DNA of 64,000 nucleotides. Source: Phoenix dactylifera. Its lineage: Eukaryota > Streptophyta > Magnoliopsida > Arecales > Arecaceae. This document shows, piece by piece, positions 34,860-46,375 of the stretch (the first letter of the stretch is position 1; each line of letters begins with the position of its first letter). The position numbers and the translations under genes were made by a program. The DNA lies in assembly GCF_009389715.1 (NCBI RefSeq), contig NC_052401.1:4251530-4315529 (forward strand), in the 5' to 3' direction. The notes below the pieces were generated by a model. It searched no databases and was not told the origin of the DNA. It saw nothing but the letters and a program-made list of their open reading frames with translations.

Positions 34860-37110
34860 ATACAAAACATGTTTATATTTTATTAAGAAAAGAAAAAAAA
34901 CAGCAACAAAATTTCTATTTTTTAATTTTGAAAATAGAAAAAAAAATGAAAGTAATGCCAAGCAGCATCTTAAGTAACCTCTTAACTTTAGATAGCAAGG
35001 ATATGCATAGAAGTGACTCAGAGGCCTAATAATATCAAGGTGATATGCAAATAGTAGCTCTGCATAATGTAGGTTCTGCATAATGTAGGTTTTCTGAGTA
35101 GTACAAAGATTGGTTGGGCAAAAATGAGGCTCCCTTTATTGCGGAGATGTATAGCACTCTTCCAGAGGCACCTAACAATCTTGACACCAAACATTAAAAT
35201 ACTGAACTGTTGATGGTGGATTTTGATATTTCGCAAAGATTTTCTTTAAGAAGGCACGATTAACATTAATAAGCACTATTTCATGAATTGACATCTTACC
35301 TGCAAAGTAATAAGGCTGGGAGCTCGATCAGAGTAAGGTTTTAAATGTAACATGATAACCAAGGCTTGGCATTGAAACAAAGCCAATAGGGACAAGCCAC
35401 TAATAAAACATAATAAAGAAACTGACAGACTACTATGCGAAAAATCTTTACTTTCCTTCAACTCCTTAAAGGGATTTCAGAGCTGAGAAGAATATTTTCA
35501 AGGGATTTACAGATCTGGATCTATCAATGGATGAAGAGTTGTATCAAAATTTGGAAGTAAATTGTATACTGTTAAGTCCTTGAAAACATCAAAAATCTTA
35601 GGGAGGGTTTATGGAAATTATCTCCCTGGTGCACAGATGAAGTCATTTGATCCCATCATTCTTCTTAAATACGTGGTCTTCCATGTAAGGGCAAGCATAT
35701 TAGATTTTGGGTCCTTAACTCTGTTCAGACAATGACTACTAACTCTTCTTTCCCTATCTATTGTCTGCAATAGATTGTCTAAATACGAACTTGTTAGTAT
35801 TGGAGAAATTAGCCCACTCACGTCAACCTCTTACATTGGACTATTGTGGATCTATCAACTATTAGGATAAATCCAGCAATAGTGCCAAAAAGACAACGAG
35901 TCACCACTTTCTTCATTGTAAGGTTGGACATTATTTGGTGTCACTTTTATTATCTTAAAGGTGTTTAGTAGTTTTACAAGAACTCTTGCAGACATTTAGC
36001 ACAGGAAGAGACAATATCAGATAAATTAAAAAGCATATCTAAAGAACAGAAAATAGAGGTTTATTTGATAAAACTGTACTTACAGTTAAGCAATCTATTT
36101 GTTCTACATACATATAAAGAGGCAAAAAAATTGCATATGCCAGCAAGTCGATTCATGAGTTATAGTTGAACCTGGTTTCTTTCTCTTAGGCCTATAAATA
36201 GGTCACCAGAAGAAGGCAAGCTAGAACTTGACTTTGATGGGAGGTCCCATAGAAATCCATGTTCCTTGCAACATGGATATGTAACTGGAAACGTTCTCCT
36301 AGTATTCTAAGTCATTTATTCCACTTCAGAAAAGTGCAATCCCAAACAAGTCCTTAAGAAATAAAGTAGAAGGTTTATAAACTTTACGGGTCCTTTTCTA
36401 ATGTAATTGTAGGGAATAACAACATTCAAACTGTAGTTCTTCTTTTCAATTGTTGGGAGACAATTGTCCAAATGCTTCTTCATCTAGAAGCAATCAGTCA
36501 TAAGCGTTTATTGAAACCCTTTTATTATTATCAAAACCAGAAACCCGTTTAGTAGATTCCCATATCAATCTATAAGTGGTGGTCAGACACAAGTACACAG
36601 CCCCAATTATTTGGCCATAACCAAATAACAATACTCTTTTCCCTTTCTGAATCTTGTTAGATCTCCTATTCACGCCCAAAATAACAACACCCTTCACCCT
36701 ATTGGTCAAAAAACCCCTCATGATGCATCCAACCTCAATACGAGCCCTTTGCAACCCTCAATTTGCATCAGATAAATTATGTTATCCATTAGGTTTAGCT
36801 AAGATCATTCATCTAGTTTCAAACTGGGCCAAACAAAGAAAACCCTAAATTAAAGGAATTACCAGGAAGAAAACACTGGCAATCATGAATAAAAAAGGAT
36901 CAAACTTCTGGATTTAAAAAAGAAAAGGAAAAGATTAACATTTTCCAATAGATCCAAAACACCTATCTAAAAAAAGGAAGCAAAATAAGATCAAAACATT
37001 CAGAAAGTAAGCTCAAATCAAGAAAGAAGCACATTTAGCTACCATTTGTCAAAACGGGATCAAAATACGATCTTTTTTCAAAGTAAAACAAGGGGGCATA
37101 CGTGGGAGAA
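34860..37110. other. Intergenic, downstream of NDUFB3
   Basis: No gene is recognised. A short exact tandem duplication CTGCATAATGTAGGTT occurs near 35059. The right end probably includes the 3' untranslated region of the minus-strand NDUFB3 gene. Confidence 0.5.
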
Positions 37111-37134
37111 GAGATCAAACCCAGGGTTTTTGAT

Positions 37135-37332
37135 TCAGTGGTTGGAGGAGTGGGGATCGGGTCGGTGGACGCGGTTGTAGATGGCCTCGCCGACGAGGTA
37201 GATGCCGAAGGCCACGAGGGCGGTGCCGAGGCCCGGGAGGGCGTGACGCACCTGGTTGCCGACCATCGGGTGCTTCCTCCACTCGTCCCTCCGCCGGAAG
37301 AACTCCCCCGTCGGCCCCAGTGGCTTTGCCAT
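37135..37332 (-). CDS. NDUFB3: NADH dehydrogenase 1 beta subcomplex subunit 3 (B12)
   Basis: A single exon of 65 aa, the usual size of the plant protein. It is an accessory subunit of mitochondrial respiratory complex I, in the membrane arm of the inner membrane. The conserved N-terminus MAKPLGPTGEFFRRRDEWRK and then HPM..N..RHALPGLG identify it, and one membrane segment spans about residues 32-52 (LPGLGTALVAFGIYLVGEAIY). The frame is open farther upstream, but the family starts at this MAxPLG methionine, and the upstream part is only GA-rich leader in translation. A CT microsatellite (on the plus strand) lies about 25 bp upstream of the ATG in the leader, and a TIR transposon begins 126 bp upstream. 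Confidence 0.93.
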   Translation of the reverse strand: MAKPLGPTGEFFRRRDEWRKHPMVGNQVRHALPGLGTALVAFGIYLVGEAIYNRVHRPDPHSSNH

Positions 37333-37354
37333 CGCTCGACTTCTCTCCTCCTTC

Positions 37355-37377
37355 CTCTCTCTCTCTCTCTCTCTCTT
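37355..37377. repeat. (CT)n microsatellite in the NDUFB3 leader
   Basis: A CT run on the plus strand, read as GA in the transcript leader, directly upstream of the NDUFB3 start codon. Confidence 0.9.
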
Positions 37378-37770
37378 TCTCTCCTCTCTCGACTCGATCT
37401 CCCCCAAAAAGACTCCTCCTTTCCCCCGCTTCAACAGGAACGGGGATGGGGAGATAGGGGTGGTTCTATATACACCCCCCCTATTGCTAAGGACACCCCC
37501 CAAAAACCAAAAAAAAAATACCCAAACTAACCTTTAGTGTAATTACCATATTGCCCTTGAAATTTTCTCATACACCCCCCTTCCTCCTCCTCCGTTTCGT
37601 TTTGAAAAGAAAAAAAAAAAACACCCCTCAAACCTCCCTTAAACCCCTCGATCCATTTACATCGTTTAGGCGATCTTTGAAGGAGATTTAAGCCCCATTC
37701 GAAGCATGGACAAGCAACTAGTGATTTGGGACGAAGAATCGGCCGCAAAGGTACGTGTTCCACCTTGTTT

Positions 37771-37947
37771 CGAAATTTTTTTTTTCACGGTTTGTGCTCC
37801 GTTCGGCACTGGATCGCCGAACAAAAGGCTTCTGTTCGGCTGAACAGTGCCGAACAGAAGCCTTCTGTTCGGCAATCCTCAACCGAACAGATCTGTTCGG
37901 CTGCACAGTGCCGAACGGAGCACGAACCGTGAAAAAAAAAAATTTCG
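37771..37947. repeat. Inner inverted repeat (hairpin) within the TIR transposon
   Basis: Arms of about 41 nt (37771-37811 and 37906-37947) are inverted copies with one mismatch and one indel, both containing GTGCTCCGTTCGGCACTG in inverted sense. Between them CCGAACAG/CTGTTCGG motifs repeat in both orientations, so the whole could fold as a nested hairpin. It may be an older MITE inside the element. Confidence 0.8.
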
Positions 37948-37995
37948 GGAGAAGCCGGCGAGGTGGTTCCGGGAGAAGCCGGCGAGGTGGTCGGA
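37946..37995. repeat. 24-bp tandem duplication in the TIR transposon
   Basis: GGGAGAAGCCGGCGAGGTGG appears twice in tandem. Confidence 0.85.
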
Positions 37996-38279
37996 GATCG
38001 GGAGAATGCCGGCGACGAGAGGGAGAAGGGGGAACGGGGGGGTTTTGGGCGTTGGCGAGGTGTTTTGGAGGGGAAGAGCGGGGTGGGGGGGGGGGTTTGG
38101 GGGGTGTAGAGAGCAATTTAGGTGAGGGGGTGGGGAGGGTGGGGGGTAATTTAGGAATTTTTAATTTTTTAGGGGTGTCCTTAGCAAATGGGGGGTGTAG
38201 AGAGTATTTAATTTTTTTTTAATTTTTGGGGGGTGTCCTGAGCAATAGGGGGGTGTATATAGAACCACCCGAGATAGGG

Positions 38280-40050
38280 TTGCTCTATAGATAGTTGGAA
38301 TGACCCAGTTGTCCAGGATGTTAATGTTAATTACAACGGGATCCCTATGATCTCAAGAATTGACAAGCTCATACTGTTCATACACGTTATTATGGTATGA
38401 ATATACCAATGATATTGACCTCAATTGAGCTAACCCAAATTTAGGGTTTGGCCATCATCAGACCTGATTTGGCCCGACCGATGACAAGTTTTGAGATACA
38501 TACCTTATGCTTTGAGATATATGGTACTCTGCCACGAGCGGTCTTGCATCTTTGCCGTGATATTGAGATTGATTTTACAACATGTTCATATTAGTGTTGT
38601 TGGCTAGTTAGATTAGTGAGTTTTTTTGTAGATGTTCGGTCTAGTGAATTGGCTAACTTTTATTGATCGTAGATGCTATCCAATTAATCGTGAGAAGCAT
38701 GTCATGCATCTTGAGAGAGAGAGCTAACTCGCATTAGTTCATCCATTTTGAGATTGATGTGAGTTGGCTAGTGACTAGTGAGTTTGGTAGTTCCACCAGT
38801 TGTGGATGTCATCCAAGTAGCATTGAGATGCAAGTTGTGTCTCACATACTTATTGGTCTTTAAAAGCCTCTTACATCCATTTTTTCAAAAGTAGATTGGC
38901 AACATGGCTAGCTAGCTGTCGATTTCATCCAATCTGACTTGAGATTGTATTTTCCATCTTAAGATGCATTTCGATCTTCAAATGCAATTCTTTAATTTGC
39001 ATCTGAAAGTAAATGGTGTGAGATGGTTTTGACAACATCCTCAACTGGAAGAAACACATTAACATCATTGATCCATAGAGAACGTTGAAGAGAATTTTGA
39101 GTCCTCTATTCACAAAAGTTGTCTTCATAATATGTTTTTCTTAATAATCTAACTTGAGGATCACCTCATCAAGCTCAAAGCTATCAGATTCTTGGTTGGA
39201 TCATTTAGAGTTTAGGATTCAAACATCAATTAGGAGAACTTGATGATCTCCTTTGGAAAGTCAATCAAGCTTTAAAGTGGGATTGGTGATCCACCTGAAA
39301 CAAATTTGAGCTCGACCAAGATTTCAAAACTACCCTTCAGGTTTTTGACAGACATATATCACAGAAACATATATCACCAAATCTGATGGTTCACCTAGTT
39401 AGCAAACCTTTGAAGTTCTCTAAGGCCATGGTAGCCCTCAGATGGTGGCTGATGAAATTAGTAATGTTCTCCAGCAAAGTCAGAAAAAATGGCGATCTCC
39501 GCGTATAAGTTTTTATGCGGATCTATATTCCTACAAAAATTTTATATGTACATCTGCACATGAGTTTTATGGATGACAGGATAAGTCGCAGTGGTCTCCA
39601 ACACTGCAAATGGCCGCATATATTTTTTATGCAGATTTTTTTTTCCTATTTTTTTTGTCTACGCCCGCCCATGACCATTGCATAAAAGCATTTTTCTAGT
39701 AAAAATGTGCGCACTTTCAACCAGATGAAGCTATGTACATACCGTTAATGGTGCATGGATATGCTTGCACAGGTTCTCTTCTCCTACTTGATCAAGATCA
39801 ACTGGTGAAGCATTTATAGGGATAATCAATTATCTTTTTAGAAAACCTACCATTTTTTCTTTTTCGTCTTCATTGTCTTGTGCACCTAGATCTATCTATT
39901 CGTTTATCTCCTTCAATTCATCAAACAATATAGTGTCTCATTATTATTATTCCTCTTGGTTAATAAATGAGGATCTCAAGCACTCAAGCTGATGCAGTTT
40001 CTTTGATTTTATGATTACGTATAAAGATCTCACATTCATTATCATAATAT
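38280..40050. other. Intergenic, nothing recognised
   Basis: No gene. CTCTATAGATAG at 38283-38294, just beyond the transposon, may be the displaced TATA region of NDUFB3. Near 39490-39640 short phrases such as GCATATATTTTTTATGCAGA and GCGTATAAGTTTTTATGCGG repeat imperfectly. Confidence 0.4.
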
Positions 40051-40052
40051 TA

Positions 40053-40104
40053 GTCCCACATCGGTTGTGCTAGGAGTAGACGGGTGACTCGTGCTCTATA
40101 AAAA
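40053..40104 (+). promoter_or_regulatory. U1 snRNA promoter: USE and TATA box
   Basis: The plant upstream sequence element GTCCCACATCG stands at 40053-40063 and TATAAAAA at 40097-40104. The gap of 33 bp is the RNA polymerase II spacing (Pol III snRNA genes have about 10 bp less). Transcription should begin about 31 bp after the TATA start, exactly where the U1 body begins. Confidence 0.93.
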
Positions 40105-40127
40105 GTGGCGAGGGGCCTAATTGAGGC

Positions 40128-40290
40128 ATACTTACCTGGACGGGGTCCATGGGTGATCTGGAAGGCCCACGGCCTGGGCCCGCGGCCTCCATTGCACTTG
40201 GGAGGAGCGCTGGTCTACCATCTCCCCAAGTGGGAGAGTGGACGTCATAATTTGTGGCAGCGGGGGTACGCGTTCGCGCGGCCCCCACCC
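40128..40290 (+). ncRNA. U1: U1 spliceosomal snRNA (variant)
   Basis: The RNA of about 163 nt starts ATACTTACCTGG, whose ACTTACCTG pairs with 5' splice sites. Stem-loop II (CCTCC-ATTGCACTTG-GGAGG) keeps the U1A-binding ATTGCAC. The Sm site ATAATTTGTGG and the terminal GC-rich stem-loop IV (GGGGG...TTCG...CCCCC) are present, and stem-loop III has a changed but still pairing stem. The stem-loop I loop reads GATCTGGAAG where plant U1 usually reads GATCAAGAAG, from memory; this is the U1-70K site. I see no clear plant 3' box downstream. It may be an active variant or a young pseudogene with an intact promoter. Confidence 0.92.
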
Positions 40291-40899
40291 AATCCAATTC
40301 CTAAGGTTATTATTCTTTGTTTATTTAGGTAATCAATTTCTTAGTAGGCGTTTGTTCTTAATGTCATTTGCTAGGCCTGGCCCAAGTTTATTTCTGCCGG
40401 AGAGGCCTCAAAGGCAGCCTTATCATGATCTAAGGTTTGTGATGTAGCTGTAACTCTCATGAACCCAATGGAGATGGAGAGTCAAGAAAGGATGGTAAAG
40501 TATGAGACTTGTGAGTCATGGCTTGCAGAATCTATACAATAAGTCCTCAAATATGTGCATTTTCTTGATATATGGTGCAGGCTAGCAACAAAGAAGTCGG
40601 AGCTGTGAGGAAACTTTGCTGCAATCTAATCCATTAGCAATGTCGAGGTATTGTTTTGCTTGGAAACCATGTTGCTTAGATGCATTCATCTCACCTCCTC
40701 CTTGAAATTAAGCTGATGGATTTCCTCGCATCTCTCTCAGTGTAATAAAATAACAACAAAATAGAACTAGAAGGATACTTGCATGCTTTGAATTTATTGT
40801 AAAGAAGGTTACATTTGCAACCTGTTGTTATATTGTGGCGCAAGAGTTTGAACATGTGCAATGCATGTGGAGGAGAGACACATCATGAAGATACATTCG

Positions 40900-41140
40900 A
40901 AACCTTCGCAAGGTGTATTATAGAGGCTAACAACATCTTTCTAGAAGGAGACTCAGCGATGGTGGTCGAGTGGATTTAGGATAAGAAGTGAAGGGGAGAT
41001 GACCGCCCACTGCTCAAGGATATCTGCAGGATAGCAAGACATTGACTCATTTCAGGTTGCTCATGTGTATCAAGAGACGAATATGGTTGCAGACTGGGTC
41101 GCCTCTTTCGCTGCTTACCACTCAGAAAAAGTTCTTTAGA
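40900..41140 (+). mobile_element. LINE RNase H fragment, decayed
   Basis: FLEGDSAMVVEWI and, farther on in another frame, FQVAHVYQETNMVADWVAS are the third and fourth catalytic motifs of LINE RNase H. Two in-frame stops (TAG, TGA) and a frameshift lie between them. It is 5'-truncated and sits between the U1 gene and the GDSL gene. Confidence 0.65.
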
Positions 41141-41232
41141 CATGTTTTGTAGCCTCCTCTTCATCCTTACGCCATCTTCTTTCCATCAACTCTGCTGGTT
41201 GCACTCACCCTAAAGTGTAAGCAGCTGTTGTA

Positions 41233-41234
<2 letters not shown>

Positions 41235-41293
<59 letters not shown>
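41235..41293. repeat. (AT)n microsatellite
   Basis: A pure AT run of about 59 bp downstream of the GDSL gene. Confidence 0.97.
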
Positions 41294-41295
<2 letters not shown>

Positions 41296-41568
41296 TCTCA
41301 ACAAGGGTTTATATAGTTTATATTTTATACTAGATATAGAAGAATGACAGTATATATAAAGTTTATGATTTTCTATTTGAACAATTTCTTCTGACTTCAA
41401 ATTTCAGAAATGAGTAGATCCTATGCATAAGTTGAAGTTGCGGAGATGGTATGCGAAGATGCTGTCATTCACATTCCAGGAGTATTACCTTGTGCCAGAG
41501 TTCAAAGATTGGGAGACCAATTTTTGTTTGCAATGAGCTTTATTGGCACAAAGTGCTATCAGTAAGTA

Positions 41569-43304
41569 TCATTTTGTTGGTGTCTTCCTGTGACATGCCA
41601 TGCTCAATGGCATAGCAGGGTCTGAAAAAGCCCCCCTGGAGATCTGATTAAACACCCATCTGTTTGCAGCCTCAGTGTAATGAACTCCATCCCAATTGAT
41701 TCTTTTCCTGGGATTCCTACATGACTTCCCAAGAAGTATCATAGTTCCATTCACCTTCGCCATATCTCCGCACCGAATATTAGAATTGTAGTTGTAGACG
41801 CCGCCACCGTAGCCGCAACAAGCTCTAAACGGTAGCACAAATCCTGTAATCATCCTAACATCTCTGATAAATGGATACGATTTGATTATAAAGATGGACT
41901 TAATGAATCTTTAACACAAAATTAAGTTACAAAGATATGCCACCACTATGGCCATTGTCCAAAGCTGTTAAGGGATCTTACCTTGCTTTGTTGCCTGACT
42001 TACGAGCAAGTACTTAATGGAGTACATGTCCACTAATGTGAATGCTGCAAGAGGGAGATCCTTTCTGAGCTGAGCCACTGTGTCATTGAGCATTCTATTG
42101 AATTCTTGGGCTAATTTATTGTAACGAATTGCACAGCCAGCTGAGTCTAAATCTGATGGTGCAAGGTGGCCTTGCACCAGAACATAGGGAAGGCAGCCTA
42201 GCGGACCAGTGTTGTGGATCCAGAATGATCTCCCTCCCTCCTCATATATGCTCTGTGCCAACCCAGCTTCTCCATTAAAACTATGTCTTTCTTGATACTA
42301 TAGTAAGCATTAGCTTGATATTTATAACAAATTAAGCATTTAGACTTCATAATCTGTTATACCTTGATCACTCTGGAGAATTCCTTCAGAGCATTGGGAA
42401 TGTATTCTTCTGTGGACTCGTTGAGGAAGTAGAATGCAGTGAGGTCATTCTGACCGATGTCGAATGTATACAGCGCCCGAGAGAAGTACTCCTCTTTGGG
42501 AATCAAATCCTTGTAGATTCCTCCTATATATAATTTATTTGCAAGAAAATCTATAACAAAATACATGGTAAAACCCAAATGCTACTCTTCTGTATAGTAG
42601 ATAAACCCTGTGATTTTAAAATAGGACTTACCTTCATTATAGATCATTTGAGACCGGGACTTGAACTGCAAGAACTGCTTCAGCTGCACATCTAAGGAGA
42701 ATGGACTGTAACCACCCTGAGATAGAGTTATATTCTGTGGAAGTATTGTAGACAGCGCAGTCGCAAAATTTGCACCATGGCTAAAATTGGTGCCCATGGA
42801 ATCCAGATAGGCACTGATATAAGGCAATCCAAGGCTCTCAGCTGAAAATTGTACAAGCATGCAAATGAGCAAATCTAATCCAATAAGTAGTAATAGTTGT
42901 CAGACAAGGACATAACTCATATGGATCTAAGATGAAACTCTAGTCTGTCTCCTTGAAACAACCAGACACAATAGTAAAAAGGCCATTCAGCCGATGAATA
43001 GTTGCAATGGTTTAGTGCAACTACTTGATCAACAACTAGATTATTAAGAAGCAAATGAGAAATGATCACCGATGAAGTCGATAATGAGTCTGCCATCCGA
43101 GTATCTGCCTGCAGGCTTCCCGAAGAGAGACTCCCCATAAGGGTAAGTCAATGGCCCAAAGGTGGCCGACAGCCCACCGGTGTCGGAGTTGGAGTCCCCA
43201 AGATTAAAGACAGCAGGGAAGTGACATGGAGAGGAGGAGGCAGGCACTGAGAGCAGTAGTAGCAAGTGAACTGAGAGGAAGCTTAGAAGTTGAAGCTTCA
43301 TCAC
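41569..43304 (-). CDS. GDSL esterase/lipase
   Basis: Five exons (43304-43070, 42841-42632, 42523-42363, 42252-41982, 41843-41569) give 383 aa, the usual family length, and all junctions fit GT-AG with consistent phases. The protein is a secreted SGNH-fold hydrolase acting on ester bonds of lipids or acylated wall sugars; the substrate is unknown. A signal peptide covers about residues 1-25. Block I is GDSNSDTGG (Ser38), block II GANFATALSTI (Gly101, Asn103), block III GQND (Gly172, Asn174), block V DGVHY (Asp344, His347), so the catalytic set is complete. Leu108 stands where relatives usually have Gly. It resembles the ENOD8/At3g26430-like clade. A TATA-like TATTTAAA lies at 43380-43373. Confidence 0.93.
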
Positions 43305-43372
43305 TGGGAATCAAAGTGGTAGATGGAAAAAACAGTAGGAAAGAAACAGAGGAGAAGGTGAAGTAGATTAGT

Positions 43373-43380
43373 TTTAAATA
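43373..43380 (-). promoter_or_regulatory. TATA-like box of the GDSL gene
   Basis: TATTTAAA on the minus strand, about 70 bp before the start codon, the usual distance for a short leader. Confidence 0.5.
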
Positions 43381-43504
43381 GAAGTTTTCACTGAAAAGAT
43401 GCCTTTGGGAGGAAGAAGACAGCGGTCCATTTGGCGGGTGTAGCATGCGAGGAATCACGTGGTGGCTGGATGAGCTGCTGCTCCAATTGTAACGAGAATT
43501 TTGC

Positions 43505-43560
43505 AATAAAGATAGGGATCATATTCAAATGTCAACTGAAGGTTATCTTGGTGGTCAGAC

Positions 43561-43593
<33 letters not shown>

Positions 43594-45455
43594 TATCTCT
43601 TGATATCTAACTACCAATGTATTGCGTCCAAATCTCTGATCATTAACACCTGAATTAAATTTAGATTGATTGGTTTATGTTGCTATCTCTCTCTTCTTCT
43701 TTTTTTCTTTTTATTTTTTTAAATGGCATATTATATAGCTCTTACGAGGGTACAGTCAACCAAGTCAAGAGATAGAACATGATACAAAGCAGCAAAGAAA
43801 TGCATAAATAATTTTGTATGTGTTGGTGTCTAAAATCTTTTGTAACTAAATTGCAATTTGAGCAGATCTATTGTAATATATGTTGGGCATGGTATATATT
43901 GCTGAAATGTTTTCAATGTTTACGTTTTTGGAATCAAATGATCAATGAATGTAGTATAGGAGATTGCTTTACTGGAAGCTAAAAATTTGAATTCCCTTTT
44001 TGCTAGGTATTTATTCCATTAACTCATCTATCAGCTTGGCCTCTTCCATAATCCAAGCTGCCAAACATTAGATTAGTGCTTGATTAGTCTATTTGAGACT
44101 CTGGGCCAAAGTTTGACTCGACCCAAGTGGATTAATATGAACATCAATGTCTACAGCAAAGTCCAAATCAAGTAAATTAGTGAGATGAGTTTCAATCACA
44201 TTTGTAGGTGTGCTTGAGATATTAATTGGATAGAATTCCACCTTATAAATAGGCACACCCTACAAGCAACTCAAAACACACTATGAGCTACTGAGAGATC
44301 ACTCTCTCTCCTCCAATTCTCTCTGTTGTTCTTCTTCTCCCTTAGGGTTGGCTTTGAGCGGTAGAGATTTAGGAGAAGTCTCTTGTGGCTTTTTGTTAGA
44401 TCGATGATGATGAGCTTGAGCTTCGAGATATGTCGATATCTCCGGTAAACTTAGATTAGGAATAGCAACTTGGTGACATGGGCTTGTAACATTAATTTTT
44501 TATTAAGTTGCAAAATCCATTATCCCGTTCGATCTCAATTTGTTAATCTATTAATTTTATTTTGAACGAGCCTAAGGCGGGTTATTTCTGGTTTGACCAA
44601 ACCGGCTGTATTATGGTTATATATGTCAGTTCGATCAACTTGGTTTGATTAAGATCAGACCTGACCTGATCCTAAATTGTTTTACATGGTTTAGCTGGAT
44701 TTAATTGAATTGAATCTCATCCTTTTGGGCTCGATTCAGCTGAACCTAAGTTGATTGGATCTAGAGTGGATGGCATCAGACTGACCTGTAATCTGTAATA
44801 ACTGTTTATCCTTAGGTTATCCTTAGGGACCTAGATTAAGTTTTTCCGCCACAAATGCAGGGCTGTCATTGAATTTCTAACAAATATGTTAATTTGTATT
44901 GATGATGGCTTGCATAAATTTGTGAATTTTATTATTTAAGATGATATTGCATGCTATGTTTAGGCTCATAAGGGCAGTACAGAAAATCTGTGTATATATA
45001 TAGCAAATCGTTTGATGATTGTGCTTAATATTGCGATTTGCTCACTTAAACTTGGTCGACTGGCATAACATTCTTGACATGGAGATGATTCATAAGATTT
45101 CAATTTATGTCTTGAATGATATCACAATCAGGGTAGTTTTCAGAGGTTCAAGTAAATTACTTCTATGGTGTGCACTTAAATATATTTTAATAAGAAATAG
45201 TGATGGCTGACTAGAACATGGAAGAGAAGCTTAACAAAAAAATAATTATGCTAATTGGTACCCTAGGATTCTAAACTTGTTTGATAAGCAGAGCCTTAGA
45301 ATAATACCTAACTAATAGATTGCATTGCAATACCATTGCGAGATAGATACATAATTGAATTGGGACTAGAAGGATCATCATGCACACTTGATCATGTTGA
45401 CCAGCATGCATGATAGTCTCATTGGCACATATGAGAGTTATTAAACAGCCAAAAA
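43505..45455. other. Intergenic, possible decayed LTR
   Basis: A CT run at 43561-43581 is followed by AT-rich sequence. Near 44244 a TATAAATAGG box followed by CT-rich leader-like sequence looks like a retroelement LTR promoter, but I found no ends. No gene is recognised. Confidence 0.35.
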
Positions 45456-45630
45456 AAAGTGCAATGCCCTTGATGTTTATTGGTACCAAGCGCAGTAGAG
45501 ACACATGCATTGATAGGAAAGAGAAGCCTAGGATGAAATGCTACAATTGCAGGAAGCTGGAGATTTTGCTTGTGAATGCATTGAACAAATCACAAAGTAG
45601 ACCAACTCTCTGCATTGTGGGAGAAATGTT
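45456..45630 (+). mobile_element. Older copia remnant, left half
   Basis: The plus-strand reading KPRMKCYNCRKLE is a decayed copia gag zinc-knuckle region. It stops at the left target duplication (ATGTT, 45626-45630) of element 3. The matching right half continues at 52222. It is a fossil with several breaks and older than element 3. Confidence 0.6.
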
Positions 45631-46373
45631 TGTTGAATTAAATCAAATAATTTAAAATTTGAAAACCAAAATTGGTTAACGGCCAAGTGGCAAGCATCCG
45701 TGCACAAGCAAGGGAGCAAACATGGAAGAATTTCTAATGAAAGCAAACCATGACAAGTGTCATGTATCCAGCGCAGGAGCAAACATGGAAAGGCCCCTCG
45801 AAGAAGGAAGGAAGCATGAACGGCCAAGATGCAATAAGCCGAAGAATCAAAGGAGCACAAGAAGACACGTCATCAATCTGCGGGAGGGGAATCTTCTTCT
45901 TTTGACGTGTCTGAGCCTATATAAAGGGCTCTAGGGATCATTTCAAAGGACAATCAAAATTTTCTCTTCTCCCTATTCCAAGAGTCTAGATAAAAAAAGG
46001 CTCTAGGGATCATTGGGGAGAAAAGAAATAAAGAAAATTTTTCTTCTCTTCATAATTTTTCTAAGTTTCTTTTGAGCTATCTGCAAGCGTGAACGTGCTC
46101 TTCTTTCTTCCCTGGAGGCGCACTGATGGAGAAGACGTGGTTCTGTATTGGGTCGTCGTATCTCTAGGAGATCTGTGCCAGCAGACCCGTGCGTGGGGGG
46201 CATAAACTTTCCTGGGACAGCGCATCAGCGTGCTTCGATCCACATGCCATCTTCTCTCTCTTTCTTCATTTTATTATTATATTGTCAAGTTAGTTATTTG
46301 CTAGTTTATTCTTCTTATTTATTGTTTTTGAATATTAGAAATATTTAATTATATTTGTGCATCTAGGCTAACA
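45631..46373 (+). repeat. 5' LTR of element 3 (743 bp)
   Basis: It starts TGTTGAATTAAATC and ends CTAGGCTAACA. A TATATAAAGG box at 45919-45928 predicts transcription from about 45950. The segment 46201-46215 (CATAAACTTTCCTGG) is the exact reverse complement of the sequence at the primer position. Confidence 0.96.
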
Positions 46374-46375
46374 AT

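Larger units (their letters stand above)
37458..38270. mobile_element. Non-autonomous TIR transposon, probably Mutator-like (813 bp)
   Basis: The ends are near-perfect inverted repeats of about 50 bp starting GGGTGGTTCTATATACACCC and continuing through CTATTGCTNAGGACACCCCCC. GAGATAG flanks it at 37451-37457 and 38271-38277; counting the next two bases the duplication may be 9 bp (GAGATAGGG), which would be the Mutator length. No transposase is seen. The GC-rich interior contains a large hairpin and a short tandem repeat. It sits 126 bp upstream of the NDUFB3 start codon, in the leader or promoter. Confidence 0.85.

Noticed and set aside
34521-35029. Several overlapping plus-strand open frames (His/Pro/Thr-rich)
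   Set aside because: Low-complexity CCA/CAC tract that is open in several frames at once.
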